Positions 31,088-39,619 are shown, counted from the first letter of the stretch. The stretch: 64,000 bases of DNA from Microbacterium oleivorans (GCF_001644225.1 NZ_LSTV01000005.1:438144-502143), one strand, 5' to 3'. Translations and numbers: made by a program. Notes: generated by a model not told the origin, from the sequence alone.

Positions 31088-33139
31088 TCAGTCGGCGCGG
31101 CCCACCGTGCTGTCGAGGAACGCGTGGATCGTCGCATGCAGCGCCGCGGTGGCCGCCGCGTCGATGGTGCCCGCATGACCGCCTTCGACGGGCTCGAGGT
31201 AGTGCACCTCGGCATCCGTCTCGTCCGCCAGCCGCGCCGCCATCTTGCGCGCCTGCACCGGTCCGACCCGGTCGTCGCTGGCCGCCGCGTAGATGAGGGA
31301 TGCCGGGTACCGCCGCCCGGGCTCGATGAGGTGGTACGGCGAGAAGGTCTTCACGAACTCCCAGTCGGCGGGGTCGTCGGGATCGCCGTACTCGGCGATC
31401 CAGCTCGCGCCGGCCGACAGGCGCGTGTACCGGCGCATGTCGAGCAGTGGGACGCCGCAGATGATCGCGCCGAAGTCGTCGGGGTACTGCGTCAGCATGT
31501 TGCCGACGAGCAGCCCGCCGTTGCTGCGCCCGTGGCAGGCGATGCGGTCGGGGGTCGACACCCCGCGCGCCACGAGGTCGCGCGAGACGGCGGCGAAGTC
31601 CTCGTACGCGCGGTGGCGGTCCTCGCGGAGCGCCGCGAGGTGCCATTCCGGGCCGAACTCGCCGCCGCCCCGGATGTTCGCGACGACGTACACCCGACCC
31701 TGCTCGAGCCAGGCCGGGCCGACGATCGTCGGGTACTCCGGCGTCAGCGCGTGCTCGAAGCCGCCGTAGCCGTTCATCAGCACGGGCAGTGCGCCGTGAC
31801 GCTCGCGGGGGCCGACCTCGAAGTACGGCACACGGGTGCCGTCGGCCGACGTCGCCCAGTGCTGCTCGGCGACGAGACCCGTCGCGTCGAAGGTCGCGCG
31901 GCTGCGGTCGACCACCCGCGGTGCTGCTCCCGGGTCGAGGACGAGCAGGGTCGGCGGCGTGAGGAAGCCGCGCGCGACGACCCAGAGCTGGTCGTCCTCG
32001 TCGTCGTCGGCTGTCGCGACGTTCGCGCTGAAGAGGTCGTCGTCGCCGAGCCCGAGATCGAGGTCGACACCGGTCAGCGTCGCCGGGTCGAGCGACACCA
32101 GTCGGCTCTGCACGCGGTCGAGGATCGTCAGCACGAGGCGGGTCTTCGTCCACGTCCAGGACTCGAGCACCGCGGTGTCGGTCGGCGCGAACGCGACACG
32201 CAGGTCCGACCCGTCCCCGCTCGTCACGGTCTCGAGGGGGCCGAGCAGGAGGGTGCCCGACGGATGCGTCGTGTCGCCGATGCGCCACGGCGTCGTCGTC
32301 CGGACGGCGACCAGGTCGCCGTGCACGTCGGCGTGCGCGTCCTGCGGCACGGCGATCAGGTGCGGTTCGGCGCCGTCCCACACCCACGCCTCGGAGTGGA
32401 AGAAGTCGTGCGCGATGACGACGATCGGCGTCGCGGTGCCGCCGGTGTGGTCGACGTGCGCGAACACGCCGACGTCCGAGGGGACACCCGCGAGGATCGG
32501 CGGCGCGTCCTCGAGCGATTCGCCGCGGCGCCAGGCGCGGGCGGTGATCGGATAACCCGAGTCCGTGACGCCGCCGCCGTGCAGGGCCGTGGCGACGAGC
32601 AGCGTGTCGCGGTCGACCCACGCGATCATGGACTTCTCCGCGTCGAGGGCGAAGGGGGAGTCCTCGACGAAGCGGCGGGTCTCCAGATCGAACTCGCGCA
32701 CCACGGCGGCGTCTCCGCCGTCGGGGCTCAGGCGCACGAGCGCGCGGCTGCTGCCGGCCGGCCCGTGCGTCGCGCCGGCGAAGGCCCAGGTCCTCCTCTC
32801 CTCGCGGCCCAGTGCGTCGACGTCGAGCAGGACCTCCCAGTCCGGCGTGCCCGCCGTGAAGGCGGCAAGGGACGTCCGGCGCCAGAGGCCGCGCGGGTTG
32901 TCGGCATCCCGCCACAGGTCGTACATGAGGTCGCCGTGACGACTCGGGACGACGAGGCGGTCGGGGTCCTGCAGGATGCCGGTGAGCCTGGTCTCGAGCG
33001 CGTCGCGGGCAGCGCCCGCATAGGCGCCTTCGGTCTCGGCGGTGCGCTCCGCGGCCCACGCGCGAGCCGCGGATCCGTCGATCTCCTCCAGCCAGAGGAA
33101 CGGGTCGGCGGGCTCGGGGGCGATCTCGTGGGCGCTCAT
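31088..33139 (-). CDS. Prolyl oligopeptidase family serine peptidase
   Basis: A 683-residue S9A-type peptidase. An N-terminal seven-blade propeller (about 60-420) precedes the alpha/beta hydrolase domain. The catalytic Ser is S539 in HGRSNGGLLVGN, Asp in SDDRVGP (about 622) and His H655 in EGGHAG. The NGYGGFEHAL and NIRGGGEFGPEWH segments are typical of this family. No signal peptide, so it likely degrades small Pro-containing peptides in the cytoplasm. Promoter looks leaderless: TAGGCT lies six bases before the ATG. Confidence 0.92.
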   Translation of the reverse strand: MSAHEIAPEPADPFLWLEEIDGSAARAWAAERTAETEGAYAGAARDALETRLTGILQDPDRLVVPSRHGDLMYDLWRDADNPRGLWRRTSLAAFTAGTPDWEVLLDVDALGREERRTWAFAGATHGPAGSSRALVRLSPDGGDAAVVREFDLETRRFVEDSPFALDAEKSMIAWVDRDTLLVATALHGGGVTDSGYPITARAWRRGESLEDAPPILAGVPSDVGVFAHVDHTGGTATPIVVIAHDFFHSEAWVWDGAEPHLIAVPQDAHADVHGDLVAVRTTTPWRIGDTTHPSGTLLLGPLETVTSGDGSDLRVAFAPTDTAVLESWTWTKTRLVLTILDRVQSRLVSLDPATLTGVDLDLGLGDDDLFSANVATADDDEDDQLWVVARGFLTPPTLLVLDPGAAPRVVDRSRATFDATGLVAEQHWATSADGTRVPYFEVGPRERHGALPVLMNGYGGFEHALTPEYPTIVGPAWLEQGRVYVVANIRGGGEFGPEWHLAALREDRHRAYEDFAAVSRDLVARGVSTPDRIACHGRSNGGLLVGNMLTQYPDDFGAIICGVPLLDMRRYTRLSAGASWIAEYGDPDDPADWEFVKTFSPYHLIEPGRRYPASLIYAAASDDRVGPVQARKMAARLADETDAEVHYLEPVEGGHAGTIDAAATAALHATIHAFLDSTVGRAD

Positions 33140-33151
33140 GCGGTCAGCCTA
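33140..33151 (-). promoter_or_regulatory. Leaderless promoter of the peptidase
   Basis: On the minus strand TAGGCT (33151-33146) is followed by six bases and the ATG at 33139. It lies close to the heat-shock operators of hsp20 on the other strand. Confidence 0.5.
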
Positions 33152-33190
33152 CGTGGCACCTCCGCCGCGTCGTTCGCCGTGCGAGAACCA

Positions 33191-33217
33191 TTGGCACTCT
33201 CCATGCGCGAGTGCTAA
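33191..33217. promoter_or_regulatory. CIRCE element (HrcA operator)
   Basis: TTGGCACTC (33191-33199), nine bases, GAGTGCTAA (33209-33217). This matches the CIRCE consensus TTAGCACTC-N9-GAGTGCTAA with one mismatch. It lies upstream of hsp20 and would place the gene under the HrcA repressor. Confidence 0.88.
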
Positions 33218-33227
33218 TCTGGACATA

Positions 33228-33248
33228 CTTGAGCCGCAGGGGCTCAAC
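33228..33248. promoter_or_regulatory. HAIR-like element (HspR operator)
   Basis: CTTGAG (33228-33233), nine bases, CTCAAC (33243-33248). This is close to the HAIR box CTTGAGT-N7-ACTCAAG bound by HspR, with the last base differing. It is 31 bases before the hsp20 start, downstream of CIRCE. Confidence 0.75.
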
Positions 33249-33278
33249 TTTCAGACCACTTGGACAAAGGAGAGAATC

Positions 33279-33728
33279 ATGGCGACCTACGACCCGTTCC
33301 GTGAAATCGACCGCCTGGCGTCGACGCTCTTCGACACGCGCCGCGGCCCGCGACGGATGCCGATGGACCTGTACCGCGACGGCGACCACTACGTGCTGAA
33401 CGCCGACCTCCCCGGCATCGACCCGGGCTCGGTCGACATCGACGTCGACGGCCAGCTGCTGACCATCCGCGCCGAGCGCACGCTGTCGTCGGGCGAGGGG
33501 GTCAAGTGGATCACGCGCGAGCGTGAGACCGCGAGCTTCCTCCGCCAGCTGAACCTCGGCCAGGGCATCGACACCGACGCGATCACCGCGACCTACAACA
33601 ACGGTGTGCTGACCGTCACCATCCCGGTGAGCGAGAAGGCCAAGCCGCGCAAGGTCGAGGTCGTCGCCGACGGTTCGTCCCCGACCATCTCGGCGCGCGA
33701 GAGCGAGCCGCAGCCGATCGACCAGTGA
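33279..33728 (+). CDS. hsp20: Hsp20/alpha-crystallin small heat-shock protein
   Basis: A 149-residue chaperone. The alpha-crystallin domain spans about 30-125, with MDLYRDGDHYVLNADLPGID at its start and the closing GVLTVTIP motif. Short N- and C-terminal arms control oligomer size; the C-terminal IxI-like motif is weak (TIS). GGAG lies before the ATG. A CIRCE and a HAIR-like box both lie in the promoter, so heat and misfolded protein signals through HrcA and HspR should control it. A strong terminator follows. Confidence 0.95.
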   Translation: MATYDPFREIDRLASTLFDTRRGPRRMPMDLYRDGDHYVLNADLPGIDPGSVDIDVDGQLLTIRAERTLSSGEGVKWITRERETASFLRQLNLGQGIDTDAITATYNNGVLTVTIPVSEKAKPRKVEVVADGSSPTISARESEPQPIDQ

Positions 33729-33758
33729 CCGGCGCACCGCTCCGGCGGTGAGACGACG

Positions 33759-33795
33759 ATCGCCCCGCACCCCGTCTCGGGTGCGGGGCGATTTT
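33759..33795. terminator. Bidirectional terminator between hsp20 and MarR genes
   Basis: A 14-base perfect stem, ATCGCCCCGCACCC (33759-33772) / GGGTGCGGGGCGAT (33779-33792), followed by TTTT. Confidence 0.92.
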
Positions 33796-33802
33796 CCTGT
33801 CG

Positions 33803-34231
33803 TCAGACGCCGCGCAGGCGAGCGGTGAGCCGCTCGAGTTCGGCGAGTTCGTCGTCGGTGAGCACCGACATCCGCTCGGCGATGGTGCGGCCGTGCGTCG
33901 TCGCGAGCCGGCGGAACATCGCCGCGCCCTGCTCCGTGGCGCGCAGCACGGCGCCGCGGCCGTCGTTGGGGTCGGGGCACTTCGCGACGAGCCCGCGCGC
34001 CACCATCCGGTCGACCAGGCGCGACACGCTCGGCTGGCTGATGAGCATGTTCGCCGTCACGTCGCGCAGCCGCGCGGTGTGACCCTCGCAGCGCGTGACG
34101 GTCAGGAGCACGTCGTATTCGGCGCTCGAGAGGTCGTCGTCCTCGAAGTCCCGTGAGATCTCCGCCAGGACCTCGTGCTGCGCGCGGAAGAGGCTCTCCC
34201 AGGCAGCGATGGCGAGGCGGCGGTCGGTCAT
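33803..34231 (-). CDS. MarR family transcriptional regulator
   Basis: A 142-residue MarR protein. SSAEYDVLLTVTRCEGHTARL and ISQPSVSRLVDRMVARGLV form the helix-turn-helix, and PNDGRGAVLRATEQG the wing (family pattern D.RG). ATG 34231 is chosen because TACAGT lies seven bases upstream, a leaderless promoter; an in-frame ATG at 34255 would overlap the opposite promoter. It probably regulates itself and the divergent DUF2207 gene. Confidence 0.9.
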   Translation of the reverse strand: MTDRRLAIAAWESLFRAQHEVLAEISRDFEDDDLSSAEYDVLLTVTRCEGHTARLRDVTANMLISQPSVSRLVDRMVARGLVAKCPDPNDGRGAVLRATEQGAAMFRRLATTHGRTIAERMSVLTDDELAELERLTARLRGV

Positions 34232-34267
34232 GGCGTCAACTGTAGCGTCGCTCATAGGGTTGACCGC
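34232..34267. promoter_or_regulatory. Divergent leaderless promoters, overlapping
   Basis: Leftward: TACAGT, seven bases, ATG 34231. Rightward: TAGGGT (34255-34260), seven bases, GTG 34268. Both -10 boxes are followed by TGAC(C/G)-type sequence. The two starts are 37 bases apart, so polymerases must compete and one bound repressor could shut both. Confidence 0.6.
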
Positions 34268-36058
34268 GTGCAGCCCTGGTCCCGTCGTCTCGCCCGTGCC
34301 GGAGCCGTCGTCGCCGTCGCGCTCGGCGTTCTCGTGGGCGCTCCCTCGGCGGCGAACGCCGACGTTGAGGACTTCTCCTTCGACAGTCTGACCGTCGACT
34401 ACACGCTGACCCGCGCCGAGGACGGCACGAGCCGGATGCGGGTGGTCGAGGAGTTCGTGGCGCGCTTCCCCGAGACCGATCAGAATCGCGGTATCCGACG
34501 GGTGATCCCCGACGAGTACGACGGTCAGCCGCTGCGGCCGAGCCTCGAATCGGCGGTGGACGCGGAGGGCGACCCGTGGGAGGTCGTCGAGACCGACGAC
34601 GGCGAGGACGGACTGGTCGTGACCGCGAGGTCCGAGGATTACGTCCACGGCCGCCAGACCTTCGTCCTCACCTACTCGCTCGACAACGTGACGCGCGAGT
34701 TCCCCGACACAGGACTCGAGCTCTACTGGGACGTGAACGGGTTCGATTGGGCGCAGCCGTTCGGTGAGGTGACGGTGAGGCTGCATCTGGACGGCGAGAT
34801 CGCGGATGCCGCCGGCTCCCTCGCCTGCTATGCCGGACCGTTCGGGGCCGAGACGCCGTGCGACGGCATCGACACCGACACGTCCTCCTCGGGCGCGACG
34901 GTCGTCGCGCGGCAGGCCGGGCTCGGTCCCCACGAGTCGCTGACGTTCGCGGTCGGGTTCGCCGACGGCACCTTCGAGCCGCTCGACACCTCGTACCTCG
35001 GCACGCCGCTGGGGTGGGGGCACGCCGCCGCCGGAGCGGGCCTCGTCGGGGTCGCGGGGTGGACGCTGTGGCTGCGGCGCCGTCACCTGTCCGACGTGGC
35101 CGGCAGGCCGACGGTGATCGCGGAATCCGAACCGCCCGCGGGGGTCGACGCGCTGCACGCGGCGGTGCTGCTGCAAAAGACCGGCAAGGCGATCCCGGCC
35201 GAGGTGCTCGAGCAGGCCATCGTCGGCTCCATCCGCATCACCGAGGGGGAGAAGCCCCGGTGGGGGTCCGCGAAGCTCGTCGCCGAACTGGTGGACCCCG
35301 CGCGCGCCGACGCCGACGGCCGGGCGCTTCTGACGGGACTGTTCCCCGACGGCCGGACGGGTGACCGTTTCGAGTTCGGCACCTCCGACACGCGCCTCTC
35401 CTCGACGGCGCAGCGGATCCTGAAGGATGCCGAGTCGGCGCTCCGCGATCGCGGTTATCGACGCGAGGTCCCCGCGTGGGTGCGAGCGGTCCCGGCCCTC
35501 GTCGCGGCGGTGCTCGTGGCTCTCCTCGTCATCGCGACGATCGCGCTGTCCGATCGGGCGGTCGATCCGCTGTGGCCGCTCATCGGGCTGTTCGGCGGAA
35601 TCGCGGTGGCCGTCGTGGTGATCGGGATGATCGCCCGCAAGCCGCTCACGGAGAGCGGCGCCGAGGTGAGGGACCATCTCGCGGGGCTTCGTCAGTTCAT
35701 CGAATGGGCGGAGGCGGACCGCATCCGGATGCTGCAATCGCCCCAAGGCGCGGAGCGCCGACCCATCGACACCGGGGATCCGCGCGTGATGCTCGACCTC
35801 TACGAGCGCCTGCTTCCGTACGCGGTCGTGTTCGGGCAGGAGAAGCAGTGGGCGGGGCACCTCGCGGTGCTCTACGCCTCCGCGGGCGTCGCGGCGCCGG
35901 TCTGGTACGCGGGCACCGGCGGTTTCGATGCGGCCTCGTTCTCGTCGAGCATCGGGTCGCTGTCGGCGGCATCGACCTCGTCCGCGTCGACGGGCGGGTC
36001 CAGCGGCGGCGGGAGTGCCGGCGGCGGAGGAGGCGGCGGCGGTGGCGGCGGGGTCTGA
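34268..36058 (+). CDS. DUF2207 membrane protein
   Basis: A 596-residue protein. A signal peptide (RRLARAGAVVAVALGVLVGA, cut near ANA-DV) is followed by an extracellular beta domain with NRGIRRVIPDEYDG, typical of DUF2207, then a membrane segment near 260, a cytoplasmic part, two adjacent membrane segments near 410-460, and a C-terminus of Gly and Ser only (the last 20 residues, ending in a run of glycines). Such proteins are widespread in Gram-positives with no settled role. GTG start from a leaderless promoter that overlaps that of the divergent MarR gene. Confidence 0.88.
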   Translation: MQPWSRRLARAGAVVAVALGVLVGAPSAANADVEDFSFDSLTVDYTLTRAEDGTSRMRVVEEFVARFPETDQNRGIRRVIPDEYDGQPLRPSLESAVDAEGDPWEVVETDDGEDGLVVTARSEDYVHGRQTFVLTYSLDNVTREFPDTGLELYWDVNGFDWAQPFGEVTVRLHLDGEIADAAGSLACYAGPFGAETPCDGIDTDTSSSGATVVARQAGLGPHESLTFAVGFADGTFEPLDTSYLGTPLGWGHAAAGAGLVGVAGWTLWLRRRHLSDVAGRPTVIAESEPPAGVDALHAAVLLQKTGKAIPAEVLEQAIVGSIRITEGEKPRWGSAKLVAELVDPARADADGRALLTGLFPDGRTGDRFEFGTSDTRLSSTAQRILKDAESALRDRGYRREVPAWVRAVPALVAAVLVALLVIATIALSDRAVDPLWPLIGLFGGIAVAVVVIGMIARKPLTESGAEVRDHLAGLRQFIEWAEADRIRMLQSPQGAERRPIDTGDPRVMLDLYERLLPYAVVFGQEKQWAGHLAVLYASAGVAAPVWYAGTGGFDAASFSSSIGSLSAASTSSASTGGSSGGGSAGGGGGGGGGGGV

Positions 36059-36146
36059 CCGATCCGACGTCGGACGGTAACCGCGCCGTCACGCTGCGTT
36101 CGCCTCTCGAGGAGAGGATTCTCACGAAGACTCTTGTCGCTATGTC

Positions 36147-36175
36147 CTGACAAGCAGGGCGAGCGTCGATAGTCT
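36147..36175 (+). promoter_or_regulatory. Sigma-70-like promoter of the PAP2 phosphatase gene
   Basis: CTGACA (36147-36152), 17 bases, TAGTCT (36170-36175). A GAGG ribosome site lies seven bases before the GTG at 36215. Confidence 0.65.
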
Positions 36176-36214
36176 GCGACGACCCCCGCACCCCAACGGA
36201 AGTGAGGCGCGCCC

Positions 36215-38032
36215 GTGAGCGTGAAGAAACAGACAGGTCGAGCCGGTGTCCGCGCCGGCACGGCGATCGGCGGACTCGGCATCCTCGTCGCCTGCACCCT
36301 GACCGCCGGGCCGGCATTCGCCGCCACCGGCTTCACCGAGGAGCAGAAGAACGCGACGTACGCGTCGGACGCGACGGCGTCGACCGGGGATTCGAGCGCC
36401 CCCAGCGCCGACAACTGGTCGGTGCAGATGATGGACGTCTTCGACGACCTCCGCACCGACCGCGGTGAGGGCGGTGACGCGGCCGTCATGGACTACAACG
36501 ACGAGATCACGAGCCGCATCAACCTGACGGCATCCGACGCGCAGGTCCAGCGCGCCATCGTCGACCAGTACGAGGACATGTCGATCAGCATGGCCGACGC
36601 GTTCGGCGAGAAGCTCGGCGCGATCTACACCGAGGCGGCGCTGGCCGGTGAGCTGCCCAAGACGACGTGGCTGCTCAGCAAGGAGAGCGGCAAGCTCGGC
36701 TCGACCTCGTCGAGCAACCCGCCGAAGAACTACTTCGACTACGACCGCCCCTACCTGCGGCTCGACACGACGACGCAGCTCGAGTACCGCGACAAGGAGG
36801 GCGGCGACGCCTGGGGTTCGACGAGCGGGTCGTTCCCCTCGGGGCACACCTCGCAGGCGTACTGGCAGGGGACGGCGCTCGCCGAGATGCTGCCCGAGCT
36901 CGCGCCGCAGATCCTCGCCCGCACCGCCGAGGCCGGGAACAACCGCATCGTCATGGCGGCGCACTACGCCCTCGACGTCATCAGCGGCCGGATGATGGGG
37001 CAGAAGATCATCGCCCTGCGACTCGCCGACCCCGAGATGCGCGCCCTCGTCGACGAGGCGGGTCAGGAGATCCGCGACGTCCTCGAGGCGAGCTGCGGCG
37101 ACACGCTCGAGAACTGCATCGCCGAGGACACCCCGTACATGTCGACGGAGGACGCCCTGGCCTACTACGAGGAGCACCTCGGCTACGGCTTCCCGGACGT
37201 CGGACCGAAGGGCGAGCCGGTCGTCGTCCCCGCGGGAGCGGAGGAGCTCCTCGTCTCGGCGCAGCCCGACCTGACGCCGGAGCAGCGCCGCCGGGTGCTC
37301 GCGCTGACCGCCGCGGATTCGGGCAACCCGCTCGACGTCGGCGAGCAGGAGAGCTGGCAGCGTCTCAACCTCGCCGCGGCCATGGCGGCGGAGGTGACGG
37401 TGAAGGACGACGGTTCGGTTGTCATCGGGGATGCCGGTGGCGAGCCGACCCCCGAACCCGAGCCGACCCCGGGGCCGAGCCCCGAGCCGACGCCGACGCC
37501 CACGCCCGAGCCGACGCCCACGCCCGAGCCCACCCCCGAGCCGACGCCCACCCCCGAGCCGACTCCGGGCCCGCAGCCCTCGCTCCCCTCGACCGGTGGC
37601 GCTCCGAGCGCTCCCGTCGCGAACGGTGACGATCTGCCGGCTGCGGCGGAAGGCGGCATCCAGGCATCCGTCCGCGGCGATCGCGTCCTCGTCTCGGGCC
37701 TGACCGCGGGGGAGCGGTACTACGGCTTCCTCTACTCGACGCCCACCGCTCTCGGATGGGTGACGGCGGATGCCGCCGGCTCGGCGAGCTTCGCGCTGCC
37801 GGCAGACCTCGACGAGGGCCGTCACCGGGTGGCCGTCGTCGACGAGTCGGGTGAGCTGGTCGGGTGGGCCTCTGTCACCGTGGCCGCGGAAGAGGTGGTC
37901 GCCGTCGGCAACGAGCTCGCGTCGGCCGGCGGTCAGTCGGGTCCCGTGTGGATCGCAGGCGGTGCAGGTGCGGCGCTTCTCGCGCTCGGCGCCGTGCTGG
38001 TGATGCGACGCCGTCGGAGCGCGACGGTCTGA
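36215..38032 (+). CDS. Secreted, membrane-anchored PAP2 acid phosphatase
   Basis: A 605-residue surface protein. Signal peptide 1-36 (cut near AFA-AT). The full PAP2 signature is present: K-x6-RP (PKNYFDYDRPY), PSGH (SFPSGHTSQ) and R-x5-H-x3-D (RIVMAAHYALD), as in class A acid phosphatases. A Pro/Thr/Glu linker (about 410-450) with LPSTGG at its end follows, then a beta domain of 120 residues, a membrane segment and MRRRRSATV. The LPSTG is internal, so the anchor is the C-terminal helix. Target: external phosphate esters. Strong terminator after it. Confidence 0.88.
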   Translation: MSVKKQTGRAGVRAGTAIGGLGILVACTLTAGPAFAATGFTEEQKNATYASDATASTGDSSAPSADNWSVQMMDVFDDLRTDRGEGGDAAVMDYNDEITSRINLTASDAQVQRAIVDQYEDMSISMADAFGEKLGAIYTEAALAGELPKTTWLLSKESGKLGSTSSSNPPKNYFDYDRPYLRLDTTTQLEYRDKEGGDAWGSTSGSFPSGHTSQAYWQGTALAEMLPELAPQILARTAEAGNNRIVMAAHYALDVISGRMMGQKIIALRLADPEMRALVDEAGQEIRDVLEASCGDTLENCIAEDTPYMSTEDALAYYEEHLGYGFPDVGPKGEPVVVPAGAEELLVSAQPDLTPEQRRRVLALTAADSGNPLDVGEQESWQRLNLAAAMAAEVTVKDDGSVVIGDAGGEPTPEPEPTPGPSPEPTPTPTPEPTPTPEPTPEPTPTPEPTPGPQPSLPSTGGAPSAPVANGDDLPAAAEGGIQASVRGDRVLVSGLTAGERYYGFLYSTPTALGWVTADAAGSASFALPADLDEGRHRVAVVDESGELVGWASVTVAAEEVVAVGNELASAGGQSGPVWIAGGAGAALLALGAVLVMRRRRSATV

Positions 38033-38045
38033 CGCGTCACGCAGT

Positions 38046-38079
38046 AAGGGCCGGCTGGAGAGGCATCCAGCCGGCCCTT
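38046..38079. terminator. Intrinsic terminator after the PAP2 gene
   Basis: A 14-base perfect stem, AAGGGCCGGCTGGA (38046-38059) / TCCAGCCGGCCCTT (38066-38079), loop of six bases, followed by T-containing sequence. Confidence 0.9.
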
Positions 38080-38149
38080 GTCCCTTTGCACCAAGAGTGT
38101 CCTGCAATCACATGTCGGTAGCTGCCACAGCAAAACATCTACCGTGCAA

Positions 38150-38290
38150 CGAATGTATAACGACGAGATAACGGTGGCAAGGGTTTCTTGTTATCAATTT
38201 GTGATGGGCGGGCAAGGGGTGCGCTGGAACCCGCTCGATCCCCAGCCCTCTTCTAATCGACAGGTGTAGATTAGAGGGGATCGAAAGGAG
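38150..38290 (+). promoter_or_regulatory. AT-rich promoter block with dyads before the SDR gene
   Basis: This stretch is far less GC-rich than its surroundings. It holds GATAAC (38167-38172) / GTTATC (38190-38195) and the perfect TCTAATC (38252-38258) / GATTAGA (38269-38275) with a 10-base spacer, the second 22 bases before the SDR start. The second dyad is a good operator for the co-transcribed TetR protein. Only short, unconvincing ORFs cross it. Confidence 0.5.
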
Positions 38291-38297
38291 TTCCACC

Positions 38298-39038
38298 ATG
38301 GGACGAATCAGCGGAAAGGTCGCCCTCATCAGCGGAGGCGCGCGCGGCATGGGAGCCGAGCACGCGAAGCTGTTCGTGCAGGAGGGCGCTCAGGTCGTCA
38401 TCGGCGATCTGCTCGACGAGGCGGGCGAGGCGCTCGCCGCCGAACTCGGTGACGCGGCGCGCTACGTGCACCTCGACGTCACGGCGTACGGGGACTGGGA
38501 GAAGGCCGTCGCGCTGGCCGAGAAGGAGTTCGGCCGGCTCGATATCGTCGTGAACAACGCCGGCATCGCGACCTTCGGTTCGATCGAGGAGTACTCCCTC
38601 GAGCAGTGGAACCAGATCATCGCGATCAACCTGACGGGTGTGTTCCACGGCATCAAGGCCGCGATCGAGCCGCTCAAGCGCAGCGGCGCGGGCTCCATCA
38701 TCAACGTCTCCTCCACGGCCGGGCTGCAGGGCTACGAGGCGCTGCCCGGCTACAACGCCTCGAAGTTCGGCGTGCGCGGGCTCACCAAGAACGCCGCCCT
38801 CGATCTCGGGCGCTACAACATCCGCGTCAACTCGGTGCACCCGGGCGCGATCCGCACCCCGATGACCGAGGGACTGGATGCCTCTCAGAACCACGTCGCC
38901 CTGCACCGGATGGGCGAGGCCGTCGAGCTGTCGCGGCTCGTCCTCTTCCTCGCCAGTGACGAGTCGAGCTTCTCGACCGGCGCCGAGTTCGTCGCCGACG
39001 GCGGGGAGACGGCCGGTCTGGCACACTACGGGGCGTGA
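38298..39038 (+). CDS. Short-chain dehydrogenase/reductase
   Basis: A 246-residue SDR oxidoreductase. The cofactor motif is SGGARGMGAEHAK (TGxxxGxG type, 12-24), NNAGIATFG follows at about 87, and the catalytic Ser (SSTAGLQG) and Y-x3-K (YNASKFG, about Y153/K157) are in place. The closest functional classes are 3-alpha/20-beta-hydroxysteroid and cyclohexanol-type dehydrogenases. AAAGGAG precedes the ATG. The gene overlaps a TetR regulator by GTGA, so it is controlled by that regulator. Substrate unknown. Confidence 0.92.
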   Translation: MGRISGKVALISGGARGMGAEHAKLFVQEGAQVVIGDLLDEAGEALAAELGDAARYVHLDVTAYGDWEKAVALAEKEFGRLDIVVNNAGIATFGSIEEYSLEQWNQIIAINLTGVFHGIKAAIEPLKRSGAGSIINVSSTAGLQGYEALPGYNASKFGVRGLTKNAALDLGRYNIRVNSVHPGAIRTPMTEGLDASQNHVALHRMGEAVELSRLVLFLASDESSFSTGAEFVADGGETAGLAHYGA

Positions 39039-39619
39039 CGATCGACCCTCGGCAGGCCCGGACGAGCGCCGCATTGCGCGCGGCGCTCGTCCGCCTGCTG
39101 GCGGACCGGCCGCTCGCGGCGGTGTCGGTCGCGGAGCTCTGCCGTGAAGCGGGCGTGCACCGCACCACGTTCTACAAGCACGCCCTGGGGGTCGACGAGT
39201 TCGCCGTCACGATGCTGACCGACGAGATCGACGCGATTGCCGCGATCGGTGCGGACATCGCCACCGAAGCGGATGCGGCTCGCGTCTACCACGCGTCGAC
39301 CCGCCGCCTGCTCGAGTGGCTCGCCGGGCGCCGCGACCTCTACCGCGCCCTGCTCGAGTCCTCGGCCCGCGGCGCACTGCATGCCGCGCTCAGTGACAGC
39401 CTGCGCCGACGCGCCCACATCGCCCTGGAGAAGCTCGCCGAGGCGGGTGTCCGCGACGCACCGCGCTCGCCGCGCGACCGCGACGAGGCCGCGGCCTTCA
39501 TCGCCGGGGGGCTGGTCGGCGTGATGGACGTCTGGATCCGCGAGGACGACACGGATGCCGCGGCCGCCGAGGCCCGCATCTTCCGGCTGATGCCGGAGTG
39601 GTGGCCCGGCGTGCACTGA
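39035..39619 (+). CDS. TetR/AcrR family regulator in SDR operon
   Basis: A 194-residue TetR protein. Residues 7-55 carry the DNA-binding domain (AALRAALVRLLADRPLAAVSVAELCREAGVHRTTFYKH, recognised in parts), with TTFYKH at the recognition helix. The C-terminal domain is helical with a conserved RRLLEWLAGRRDLYRALLES stretch. GTG 39035 overlaps the SDR stop. It likely represses the operon from the TCTAATC/GATTAGA dyad. Ligand unknown. Confidence 0.88.
   Translation: MTIDPRQARTSAALRAALVRLLADRPLAAVSVAELCREAGVHRTTFYKHALGVDEFAVTMLTDEIDAIAAIGADIATEADAARVYHASTRRLLEWLAGRRDLYRALLESSARGALHAALSDSLRRRAHIALEKLAEAGVRDAPRSPRDRDEAAAFIAGGLVGVMDVWIREDDTDAAAAEARIFRLMPEWWPGVH

Noticed and set aside
31124..33217. 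Plus-strand ORF of 697 codons
   Set aside because: Antisense to the prolyl oligopeptidase whose catalytic Ser, Asp and His are all in place.
38078..38350. Two short ORFs across the AT-rich block
   Set aside because: Composition, lack of ribosome sites and overlap with the SDR promoter and start argue against coding.
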